Shown one piece after another: positions 37,021 to 47,475 of a stretch of 64,000 nucleotides of DNA. Each line of letters starts with the position of its first letter. The first letter of the stretch is position 1. The notes beneath the pieces are model-generated. The model did not search any database. It was not told the origin of the DNA and saw only the letters and a program-made list of their open reading frames with translations. Both the position numbers and the translations under genes were made by a program. Source of the stretch: Macropodus opercularis (taxonomy: Eukaryota > Chordata > Actinopteri > Anabantiformes > Osphronemidae); the NCBI GenBank assembly GCA_030770545.1, contig CM061100.1:8646501-8710500 (forward strand), written 5' to 3'.

Positions 37021-38119
37021 CAGCTACCCCCCACGGACCGAGGGAGGACGTTCAGCTGGGACAGTAATTTTGCGGAGCACCGCTGAGCGATGCCGCACAG
37101 CGCCAGCTAAAACGCTATAAGCCAGTAGAATCCGGCCATTTCCAGCACCGCTTGTTTGCTCTCTGCCTCTTTCTCTACCCTGTGGAGAGACATGACAAGA
37201 ACTTTCAGGCAGCAAGTGCTCAAGCGACAAAAAACGGATAATGTGTGTTTGTGTGTGAGCTGAGCACAGCAGGCGAGTGGGCAAGGCAGGAAAGCGACGC
37301 ACCAAGAGGTTTTCTGTGACATAAAATAAAATAATCCTGGAAGTGCAGTCTTAACTGAACAAAAGCTGAATTACACGCGGTTGTGTGTTTAGTGTTTGTG
37401 TTCTTATATTATCCAAGACATAGATACAGTAACGATTGTGATCACGTTTCTTGTGTTTATTGCTTCTTCTTGTTCTGTATCCGTGTTTGTTTTGTTTACC
37501 AGTATTCTCACCCAGATCCGTTTACTGTTCTACACAGCATGTGGCAAATTGTGTTGGGTCTGAACCCCGTGAGTTTAAAAAAAAATAAAAAAAAATAAAC
37601 TGACTTCGAACGAAATTGGTTTTGGCCAGGAATCTGTGGCCTCCGTCGTGTCTGTGCTGTGGGTCAGCAGCTGGACTGTCTGGAGAACTGTGGGCAGATT
37701 CCGAAGAGGAAAAACAATGAGTTTAGCATCTACAACACAGTGCATTGTGGTTCAGAGGCTTGTGGCAGAACTCTACAGTACATATGTCGTAGTATCTGCT
37801 GAGTAGCCTCCTCTTACGCTGAGTGACTGGTGATGTAGCCAATGGCAAGTCAGATTTATCCATCGTAATCTCTGAGGCCCGTGTAGCTGCTCAAGCAGCC
37901 AGGCAACAAGCATTATTCATGACTGGAGGACAGGGTATACCAGCGTCTGGACTAAGCTCAGCAATCAATCATGTCACCCAGTAATGCACTGGGAGTGCGT
38001 CTGGTGATGGATAGTCATCACCTCCTTTACTCTCTTTCATACTGATACTCTCAGTCATACACTACCTCATTTATTCCACATTGCTTCATTTGTCTCTCTG
38101 TTTCGTCGACTCTTCCTTA
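37021..38119. other. Intergenic, no gene recognised
   Basis: Unique sequence with an A-rich run near 37577-37597. Short open frames are incidental. Confidence 0.5.
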
Positions 38120-38163
38120 TCAGGCTCGACTTCCCTCTCGTGCTGTTGTGTCCCAACCTGCTT

Positions 38164-38202
<39 letters not shown>

Positions 38203-38203
38203 C
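38164..38203. repeat. (GATA)n microsatellite
   Basis: Ten GATA units forming the tail of the LINE-like fragment. Confidence 0.95.
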
Positions 38204-38395
38204 TTTATTTATCCCGCAGTGGGGAAATTCTTGATTACATTCTTGATGGTGCTTACAACCAGTGTCACCCGAGCAAAAATATTTCAACAAGCAGTTTGGC
38301 AGGTGCTGCAGCTTGGGTCTCACTGGGAGTAAGTCACCATTTGTTTTGATGCTCCCACACCCACTACGTACGTCATCCAGTTCAAACATACATCT
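38164..38395 (-). mobile_element. 3' end of a LINE-type retrotransposon, truncated
   Basis: Read on the minus strand, the segment runs 'GAATTTCCCCACTGCGGGAT', then AAATAAAG, then a (CTAT)n tail (38164-38203 on the plus strand). This order of GAATTTCCCC, a GGGAT box, an AATAAA-like motif and a tetranucleotide tail is a familiar end of teleost non-LTR elements. Upstream on the minus strand, about 150 bases keep an open frame (VRSGCGSIKTNGDLLPV), perhaps a decayed tail of the element. Strongly 5'-truncated. Family name not assigned. Confidence 0.55.
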
Positions 38396-39519
38396 AGATT
38401 TTTATCTTTTTATTTATTTTTTGCTTTTCCAAAGATGAATCCCCAAAACAACAAACAGTGAAATCAGTTACGGGCCAGTAATAGACTTTAGAATAATGGA
38501 TTCATCTGTTCTTGTTCCCAGCATGCAGCGTGGCTTTCGGCTACGTTGTTGCAGAGGGATGATATTCCAACCAGGCACAGTCCGGCCCGCGGGGGGGGGG
38601 CTTTCCAAAGGCTAATCCGCGTTGGATGGTGGGAATTTATACATGAGATGCCGGATATGCAAAGTAACCAGGAACCAAATGCGTAAGTTAAAAGGTTGTG
38701 TAGCATCAGACTTACGTAAGGGCAGTGAAGGGCAGATTACGAGGGTCGGTGGGAGTTTCTCTGCTCAGACTGTGTGACGATGGCCGAGGTTCTATTCTAA
38801 ATTATTCTTTGTTTGTTTCTGTCAGAAACGACGCTGGGTTACATGTGGAGTAAGGAAACACGCAACTCTTGTCGGAAAGAACTGCAGCCGTCACTCTCAG
38901 TCTCCACGTCCCTGTTGATTATCCGCTGGTAAAATGCTCAGGCTGAGACATGTGCACTTCTGTGAATCCATCAAACCTGACACGCTCTCCGCAAGCAATA
39001 GACTCAAACTGTAATTTACAGTCGCGTAGCAAGTGAGTTTGCAGCATCTGAGAGGTTTTCATGCAGAATTCCAATGTTTGCCGATACTGCAATATTATTA
39101 TCACAAAGCCCACAGATTTCCACAGTGAGTGCTGAAACCCCACCTGCTGTGACCGCAAGCAGGGATACATCCGGTCAATACAATGTGGTTAGAGGCATCT
39201 GTTTAGCTTTGCAGTAATTATTACTATCATCATTATAATTCTATAAAATGAGGCTGCTCTGTTGTGTACTTAGAAATGCTGTAATCTGTCTATAAGAGAA
39301 AGGAAGGAGCTTGATCTTAGGCTGAGGAAACAGCTGAGATCGTTTTACAGAGCACACATTCCTAGTAAAGATAGAAAACCTTACAAAACCCGGAAGGTCA
39401 TTAGCCTTTCATACATAATTTTATGACTCATTCTAGATAAAACTCCCCTCAGGACTGGAAGCTCTGTTGAATACATCTAAAGCTCTATCTGTCTGCTACG
39501 TCTCTGCCATTTTGGGAGG
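38396..39519. other. Intergenic, no gene recognised
   Basis: Unique sequence with a G-run at 38590-38600. No coding or RNA signal. Confidence 0.5.
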
Positions 39520-39960
39520 CGCTGCTCTGTTTCGAGCGTGAGAACCGGAGAACTGCTTAAACTCATTACTACATTTTGCATATTATTTTCCCCTGCAAGC
39601 TGCAGTGATCAGCTTGGTTATGGGTCAGGGGGCAGCCAGAAATAGATATTGCACGGCTCCTGGCTTCCCGGCATTAATTTAAACCATTACAAGGCGTTTT
39701 TCCACTCTTCCTTCTCGATGTCATTTTCTTCTTGGTTTCCTAAACAGAGCTCCAATCACAGCCCCGGTGCTTCCTTAATGAAAAGTGAATGGAACGTAAA
39801 TTAATGAGAAAGTATTGATCTGTACGCACATTATGGTTTAATTCATTTAGTTGTTTCGACTGCAGGACATTTCAACACATACAGTGGGAGGTTTATTGGA
39901 CATGATTTAATTATCAAAATTGGTGACTGCGTCTTTGTAAGATTAGAACGAATCAATCTT
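39520..39960. promoter_or_regulatory. Candidate conserved non-coding element
   Basis: Strong CNE texture: GGCATTAATTTAAACC near 39671, CCTTAATGAAAAGTG near 39773, GTAAATTAATGAG near 39796, GGTTTAATTCATTTAG near 39835, GATTTAATTATC near 39905. No repeats or coding signal. Confidence 0.45.
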
Positions 39961-40084
39961 GTTTTACTAAAACTAGATCTAGTCAAAAAATAAAACACAC
40001 CTGCAGACTACTGAACAAGAAAATCCGTCAAATCCCCCTGAAGGACAGACCTTTAAGTCAAAACATCCGCTCAATAATCACAAC

Positions 40085-40660
40085 AACCAAAAATTTGAGA
40101 CCATTAAAATACCTTGTTCAGAATATTGGCTTTTAATCTGTGGGGCTGTTGTGACGCCGTGAGGGTAAAGCCTGCGACTGATGAAAGCGCTGGCTTGCTC
40201 TGATTTACACGGCCGCATTGATACAGGATGCTTGATTAAGATCGTTTTCAAGCTCAGGGCTGAGTGAAATGATCCGTGGGAGACGTGCCATGAGCAAGTG
40301 AGAGTCCTGTGGATGCACTTGGAGAAATTAAAAAGAGGAGCGCAGGCTTTAGTAATTACAGTAATGGTTCCCGGCAAGTGCGGAAAGGGGACACGGTGAG
40401 ATGTCGGCCGCATTTTAAGAGCCTTTACACTGTGGTAGAACAATTATTTAGAGAGGATTTGATTTCCTTTACTCCAGTCAATCTGCTAAAAGCAAGAATG
40501 TCAGTGGAATGTTCCCAGAGTCGTCCATGTTCAGTGCTTGTTTCCACGCGCAGGTAATCCAATTTAATCTTCCGCTGACTGTAATGTTGAGCGTGTAGTC
40601 AGATTTATTAAATGCCCAATACAAAGGGCATGTGTGCATTTTTTTTTTAAATCAAATGAT
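40085..40660. promoter_or_regulatory. Candidate conserved non-coding element
   Basis: Contains CTTGATTAAGATCG near 40230, 'AGTAATTACAGTAATGG' near 40350, GAACAATTATTTAG near 40438 and AATCCAATTTAATC near 40556. Overlapping open frames on both strands (40078-40443 minus, 40309-40557 plus) are a side effect of the balanced composition. One of the longest uninterrupted CNE-like blocks. Confidence 0.45.
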
Positions 40661-40879
40661 GATAATTTAGCTTCTCTTATAGAATGTGTGAGTGTACTTT
40701 TAAGTCAGAAAATGTTGGAGGAAGACTAATCAGTGAGGTCAACAAAACAATTTCATGATGAATCAATACTGCAGATCAGTATGGAAAATGAAAAATCTCC
40801 CAGCTCGCACCAGTCCCTGCTCTGCTGCGATACAGTGAAACACCTGCACAAATACGCAGAGTGAGAAAAACGCTTTGCT

Positions 40880-40990
40880 TGGGTGAACGGCCCTTGATAA
40901 TCGTGGCAGATAATTAGAGTATATTTGCATGAATCACTGTAGTTATCACCTAGCAATTAAAATCCTTCCAGTGTCGATGTGTACGTGTTT
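40880..40990. promoter_or_regulatory. Candidate element with perfect octamer
   Basis: GATAATTAGAG is followed by a POU octamer ATTTGCAT at 40923-40930 and AGCAATTAAAATCC. The tight cluster of homeodomain/POU cores suggests an enhancer core; inference. Confidence 0.35.
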
Positions 40991-41429
40991 GTGTACGTAC
41001 CTGTAAACTAATGTGTGTGCGTGCGTGCGTGTGGATTTTCTTTGCTGGTTTGTGCATTTTGTGTAATTAAAATATGTTATGCTCATTATAGTCAGCGCAG
41101 TCTACGCCGTACAGTAGCCACTTAGAGTTAAAGCACGTTACCAAGAATGAAGTAAGTACATGTCAATACTGTATCTGTGACCCCTCCGTAAATGACTGAC
41201 ACTTCCATCAGGTACTATAAACCTCATTACTGCTGCACCTTCCACAAGGACGTATAATATTGTGTAAATCTCCTTTGCTGCTGAAGAATGTACCTTCATA
41301 TTTAAATCCCGTGAATGTCAAAGGGAAAAGGAATGAGAGATTGTAAGTCAGTGAACTGTAAATGCAAAAGTTTATTTTTTGCCTGAAGGAAAACATGAGA
41401 ATTATGAAATGACAGAGTAGCAGGAGATT
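40991..41429. other. Intergenic, no clear feature
   Basis: Unique sequence with a short GTGC/GTGT-rich patch near 41012-41031. Confidence 0.5.
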
Positions 41430-41915
41430 TCCACATGGCTGATGATTTTTTTTCTCTCGTCAGCTACCGTGGGAAATACAGCTGCTTTAATTTATTTGTC
41501 CTCCTATTTGTCTTTGTTTACACTCAGCTGCATGCTGTCATTATTACACATAAATATGCTTTTCTCTCCTTATTTGTTTTCTCCAATAAGCGGTGGATCT
41601 ATGCGGAACGCTAAAGGAGAAAAAATGCTGCTATTGTGAGAATGGAAAAAATTTAAAAAAAGGAAGATTTAATACAAGGGTGATTGCAGGAAGAACATTT
41701 AATGTGGTTCCAGTGCCAGCATCGCAGGCAATTACAGTCTGGTCCAGTCACCCGCCTCAGTTGCTAATTTGGCAGCTTCTTCATGCCAGGCCAAAGTTGT
41801 GTGTAGGTGTTGGCATGTCAGGAAACAAGCTGACATCGTATTTGAGCATCTGTCGATCCACGTTTTTAGATCCACTAGTTTCTGCTGGATTTATTAACTG
41901 CTCATAACAAAACGG
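41430..41915. promoter_or_regulatory. Candidate CNE with forkhead site
   Basis: Contains GCTTTAATTTATTTG near 41484, a forkhead-type TGTTTAC at 41515-41521, GTCATTATTACAC near 41538, GGCAATTACAGTC near 41728 and TTGCTAATTTGGC near 41761. Two open frames (41442-41639, 41593-41907) look incidental. Strong enhancer-like texture. Confidence 0.43.
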
Positions 41916-42420
41916 TGAAGTGGCTCCGACGCTTTAATTGTTACGTGTGTTTCTTAGTTAAGGATATTGTGTAAATCGTGTACATGTTTTCAACTCTGTC
42001 ACACTCTGAGCTAGATCTTATTCAAAAAGACAGGACATTGTTTAACTGTATCTCTCCATTGTTGCCTTTAGGTGTCTTCCTTTGTGGTAGATCAGCGTCT
42101 TGCCTACAATAACATTGTTTTCAGAACCCGCTGTGTCCAGGATTCCAGTAAAGTCCAAGCTAATAAAACTTGTATTTCTCTGTCCTTTTGGTTTTTACTG
42201 CTGACCTGGTCCTTAAAACACAGAAATGTAGGAAAGTGTAAAACGGACCCTTCTGTGCTGTTTTTCACATAGACAAGCCACATTAAGGTGCAACCATTAC
42301 AAGCTGCACTGCACCCACACCTCCGCTGCACTGAAGAGTTCAAACAGCTGTCGTCAGAGCATGTGCTTCAAAATAAGAAAGAAATACACGAAAACAAAAA
42401 GCCGTTTCCTTTTAAACTGC
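41916..42420. other. Intergenic, no clear feature
   Basis: Unique sequence between two CNE-like blocks. No coding, RNA or repeat signal recognised. Confidence 0.5.
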
Positions 42421-43185
42421 AGAAAGCAGCTGTTCTAGATCTCATCATCGCCGCAGTCATCTGAATTCACTGCAGCGAGCCAAAGGTCAATCTGCAGGTT
42501 TAGTGCCAGTCCATCACGCGAAGACCATTAACAGGCTTCGAAATGAGCTACATGATGAACACCGGGAGCATTTACCATCTTAGAGGGCAGCGCCGTACTT
42601 TCACCAGCGTGCGTGTCCAGCTTGGCTAATTCCAGCGGCTTTTACAGAATGTGTGGCTGAATTTAAAGATGCTTAGTGAAAGTTGGAAGCCGACTCAAAC
42701 GATGAGAACCAATGTTTGTTCGAGAAGCCGCACAGTCTGATCACAAATTCCGCAGGCACAAAGTTAAAATCGTAATATACACTACTGTGCTGCCACAACA
42801 GTATGAATCAATACTGAGCTACCGAATGATACAGCAACATGCCAGGGCAGCATTAACTGGCCGCAGATTCAATTTGCAGTTCTTCCAGTCATCCACATTA
42901 TTTATGGTGATTCGATTTTACCTGCAGTTTCACATATCTCATAAAATCAGCTGGAGCAAATGCATCGGTCTCGTCATCTGAGCCTCTCAGGTTTTGTTTT
43001 AGTCAAAACAATCGCATTTTGTGCTTTTGCGAACGCGGTGGAAAATGGTAACAGGCCTTATGACGGCAGTTTTCAACGTTCAGTCAAAATCACCCACGGG
43101 TGGGGGAGCCCTAAACTCCTCCGTTTATTTTACAGGGCTCTCGCCTCAGGTCGGTTAAAACTTTGCACCTGTTCACAGTAAATCA
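42421..43185. promoter_or_regulatory. Candidate conserved non-coding cluster
   Basis: Repeat-free block with GCCAAAGGTCAATCTGC near 42479 (nuclear-receptor half-site AGGTCA), 'GACCATTAACAGG', TTGGCTAATTCCAG near 42623, GCATTAACTGGCC near 42850 and CACATTATTTATGG near 42894. Texture only. Confidence 0.4.
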
Positions 43186-43862
43186 GTTGCTGAGCTATTT
43201 TAGAGCCTGGAAGCTGCTCCCATCCATCTCAGCGGTTGGACAACCTTACCGGGCTCCGTTTGTGCTGAGGCTGTCTGAAATGGTTTCCAGTCCATCTCAG
43301 GAACCCTACTGTGCTCCGCCTGTAAAGAAAGACAGGGGAGTTGTTTTTGGTGTGGAGTTTGGCAGAAATAATAATGGACCTGCAGGTATGAGGTTTCATT
43401 TCCTCGATGTTTGATCTATTCACCATGACCACATGGCGTCGTGACAGGGAAATAAATCATCAGGACACAGCGAACCGCGGCAGTGGCCCTAACAATAGGT
43501 TAGGTGTGTGTATAATTTCCCACAGCAGCAGACCTGGAACATGTCCTGTCCACACTAATATACACAAATCAACAGCCTCGCTTGCGTTTACGGAATTTGT
43601 TGTTGTTTGTTATCGATTGTACTGTACCACTCAAACACTTCTGTCAGGGTGATTCATTGTGTTCTGATCCAGAAGGACGTGGCCAAAGGTCCGTGATTGG
43701 CTCTTAAGATGCACTGCCTGTTTCTCATCAAGAACTTTCCCTCGTTTTTCATCAGAATCTTAAGAATGTTCCTGAAGTGACTCGTCTGGGCCTTTTAATG
43801 TTGAACGGAGGTGTTAAAATGACTCAAAATTGAGTTTGAAAGAAGTGGGTTTGTGTTTACAT
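43186..43862. other. Intergenic, no clear feature
   Basis: Unique sequence. A loose duplication lies at about 43219-43260 and 43284-43320: CCATCTCAG followed by GGCTCCG and GCTCCGCC phrases. Confidence 0.45.
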
Positions 43863-44045
43863 GTTTTCTCCAGGTACTCCAGCTTCCTCCCACAGTCCAA
43901 AGACATGTTCAGTGCGTGTGATGAGTTGTCTACCTCCAGTATACTGTATGTGTGGGCCTATGATTGACCGGTGGCCTGTACAGGGTGTTGCCCACCTCTC
44001 GCCCAGTGACAGCTGGGATGGGCTCCAGCAAATGATGAATGGAGA
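43863..44045 (+). repeat. Teleost interspersed repeat (SINE/LINE-tail type), degraded
   Basis: The order 'TTCTCCAGGTACTCCAGCTT', CCTCCCACAGTCCAAAGACATG, a gap, GGTGGCCTGTACAGGGTG, CCCACCTCTCGCCCAGTGACA and GCTGGGATGGGCTCCAGC is a very familiar fish dispersed repeat. The copy lacks the middle part and ends at an AATGATGAATGG tail. The 89-codon frame across it is not a gene. Confidence 0.7.
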
Positions 44046-44685
44046 AATAACGTTTTGGGAGATTGTACAACAAACTATGAATGTTTCCGCTGGAATTAGT
44101 CCAAATCTTGACGTTTGCCAAGCTTGGTAATGCTTTTTTGTGGCGCTGTGCTTTGGAAAACTATTCGGTCATAAATGTCCATCTGGCTGTTTTCTGTAAC
44201 CTTTGACAAGGTCCTCCGTGGTCTTCTGCGTTCTCTTTGACTATGATCTACAACTTTAATGTGTCATGAAGCATCCAAGCCATTAACAACCTCTGAGTTC
44301 CATAGCTGGAATCAATAATGCATCATGTTTGGCTTTACCGACGCCTCGGCTCATTACAAAAACACTTTAAGGGAACCAGTTCCAAGGGCAAATCATGAGA
44401 CAAGACAGATGGATACAGTGGATGAAAAGTTAAAAGCAAAGATGGAGAACAACATGAAGCAGAATAGGTGATGATCAGAGTGACTAGTCTGAATAGACCA
44501 GGTCCACGGGAAAAACGTGCAGTACACTTATACCAGAATCACTAAGCCAACTCTGAAAATATTCTAATTCAGCGCTTTGGGCCTTCTTCCATAAAGTCAG
44601 CAGAACTGAATTGTTTCAGAGTTTAAAATGCAGTTCTATCAGTGGCAGAACCACACAGCTTCAAAGGATTTACGAGCAGCACGTT
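44046..44685. other. Intergenic, no clear feature
   Basis: Unique sequence without recognisable coding or RNA signal. Confidence 0.5.
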
Positions 44686-45345
44686 CAAAAACCTCTATAA
44701 TTAATATGCATGTACTTTTTGTGACGGTAGTTCTCGGCAAACGCGCTTATGTCACTTTTCATTAAAAAGCCTTTTCGAAATTCACCCTCGATGCAATGAG
44801 ACACTTCGCGCTTCTACTTTTCCAGTTGTTTTGAAGGAAGCAAGCGCTATGAAGCCACAGATTTCCCTCGAGAGTTACTGTAAGGGCCAAGCCGTGGCAG
44901 CGAGTGGGGGGGGGGTGGAAATAAATGCATATTTTGCGGATATGAAAGCTTTTAGATGAGAAATGGCGTAAAGAGACAGTAATAACTAACAGCTGACAAT
45001 AGAGTCTGTGTAGATCAAACAAAGGGCTGCTGCAGATGCTTGTGCGAGATATTGCTGTGAAAGGACATAAATTACAAAAATATTTTCCTTTTGCATTAAA
45101 TTTTCATTGTATGCCAAGACAGGCAGGGGTATTAGTGGCGCATTAACATGCGGCTGGGCTCGATGAGGAGTGTACTGTTCGTGTCCATCGAGTATATTTA
45201 ATGTTTGCATGCTTGATGTACTGTAACGTATTCACAGGCCCTGGAACCACGCGTCAAACGTCAATGGCTGCTTATCTGGAAAATCAATGAATGCTGATTG
45301 GGAATTTCTCCAGTGTGAAGTGCTTACGTCAATATTATGAGACAA
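44686..45345. promoter_or_regulatory. Candidate conserved non-coding element, long
   Basis: About 650 bases of CNE-like sequence broken only by a G-run at 44907-44916. Cores include CTATAATTAATATGCATG near 44696, CTTTTCATTAAAAAGCC near 44755, AGATCAAACAAAGGGC (TCF/LEF-like) near 45012, GCATTAAATTTTCATTG near 45093 and GGCGCATTAACATGCGG near 45136. Regulatory role inferred. Confidence 0.45.
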
Positions 45346-46535
45346 ACAAATCTGATGTGCATTAAATAACCCTATTAAGTTCATATGTTATATCCTGACA
45401 TTTCTAACGTGTCTTATTGAATGTGAAGTATCAACAATCAGGAAGAAATATCGGTACTAAAAAAATATAAACATAAAAATATGGCAATATAAAATTAGAT
45501 TATATAATAGATTGTTTAACTTGTTGTACTGTTTAAAAGAAAATATACACTGTGCTTTGTGACACTATACTTCTATAAACAGTAGAGAACTTCAGGATTT
45601 TGACTTATCTGACTCTCACAGGTCTGTTTTTGTTCACTGGTCTGAGGCAGCAGTGAAATAAAATACAGTCTCTAAAAATATATTGCACTTCTATAGGATT
45701 TTGAAAGTTATTGCAAAAACGTCTGTTATCAAAGCGAAGCGTTTTCCAGAGAAGTCAGCAGACTGACTGAGATATTCGTAAGATGTGTACGAAGATCAGT
45801 CATTTCCCTGTTTTCACTAGCAGTTTGCATATTGGCCTGGCTCGGACTGCGTCGTCTCTCAACGACGACGGCGAACATCTGGCATCGTTTATACTCCAGC
45901 TGTGCGTCTCAGTCGTACTCAGCTGATTGTGCGTGTTTTTCTGCAGTGTGTTGATCCTCACGGTTCTGCACTGCAGCACCTAGTTTGCCACAACCACTTA
46001 CGTTTGGCAGAGTCGACCTCAATCCACAAAACCGTTGTATGACTAGACTAGTTTTTAATTCACTCACAGCACGTCCAGCTTTGTTAGTGTGATTCCATGT
46101 CTCTCAGGCACCTTAGTACACATTTATTACAGTATAACCATAACAGTATAGCAAAATCATGACAGCCAGGCACTTCAAGCTATTTTAACATTTAGAAAAC
46201 TATTCCATTTACGTCTCACAGCAGCAGAGGAGATCCCACATCAAACTACTTTCACCGGAGAGCTATAGTAACAAGCACAGGGCACCAGAGACCAGTAACT
46301 AATCAGCCATTTTCGTCACCTCCTGGGCTACATTCTTCTGAACTTTTAATAACCTTTAAACTAGCATTTGATAGGAGGTCAAGGGCCTTTGGGCAGGTAG
46401 TCTCTAATTGGCCCGTTTTCTCTCGTGGTGACATTTTAGGACTTCACATGTCTGTCACTCTGTCCCCCTGCTGACTCTCGCTGTCGTTTCCAACATGAGG
46501 CCGAGTCCCACGTGTAAATAAAGCACCAGGAGCAT
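45346..46535. other. Intergenic, no gene recognised
   Basis: AT-rich unique sequence, strongest at 45400-45700. No coding or repeat family recognised. Confidence 0.5.
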
Positions 46536-47475
46536 CAGAAAGTCACTCAGATTTTTGGGTCATCCTAAATGATTAGATAATAATTTCCGCTTTCCGAGCG
46601 CAATGCAGCTTATTATTTGTCTTTCAATGGAGAAAATAGGCGACTACCTTATAATTTTATAATGGAGGGCTAAAATTAAAAAGGTATGGAAAAATCACCA
46701 GGTCTTTTTGCTCAATAAAAAAGTAAATGACCAGATAAATAAGTCACAATAAATACAATACACTAATCAATGTTTAACTTTTAAAATGTTTTGACTTCTT
46801 TGGTTCATTCTGTCTTTTGGGACTGGCAGCCTCTCATCCTACCTTCTCTGTGTTAGAAACTATCATTTGTCAGTGGACATTTGCCATCAGTTGTTGTCCA
46901 ATTGTGTACCTGGCAGGCAGCGACAGGGGTTTCGTGCCAAGAGGAGGCATTTGGCCAAACACGTCCTTGACTGGGAGCAATAACGTGGGACATATGGTGA
47001 TAGAAGGGATGGGCAGCGCTGACGGGCTGAAGAAGCTATCTAACACTGGTCCGGATGTATCACTTGGCGCTGATCAAATCAAAACTCTGTCTGCGTGTTT
47101 GTTCAGACCCCAATCAGAGAACAGACGCGAGTTAATTCACTGGTCTGAAAGCGATCTACCAAGAAAGACGAAGGGAACATGAGAGAAGCTTTCCACTCCA
47201 CACTCCACTTCTGATGCGAAGTACTTTCTAGCATCACCACCCATATATCTCACGCTGTCTCCTCTGTTTCTCTTTTCTCCATTATGTGCCATTGCTTTCA
47301 CATTCATTTTTAGTTTGTTTTCCGCGAAGTATTGGCCACCGACTGTACATTTCTAACCAATTATCTGCCTTGACCATCTCCAAATTTCGGCATTTATCAC
47401 CTGCCCAATTAGTGGCCAAGAACAGTTGAAATGTAAAAGACAAACAGTTGAAGAATAATTAAATACGGTCTATAA
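46536..47475. promoter_or_regulatory. Candidate conserved non-coding cluster
   Basis: Three parts: 46540-46690 (GATTAGATAATAATTTCC, CTTATTATTTGTC), 46840-47160 (GC-balanced, open for 121 codons on the plus strand) and 47330-47475 (ACCAATTATCTGCC, GCCCAATTAGTGGCC, GAATAATTAAATACGG). The middle open frame has no recognised domain and no flanking splice sites I trust. Texture only. Confidence 0.35.

Noticed and set aside
40078..40443. 121-codon minus-strand frame
   Set aside because: Lies in a CNE-like block and overlaps a plus-strand frame. No family match.
43861..44130. 89-codon plus-strand frame
   Set aside because: Produced by a degraded teleost interspersed repeat.
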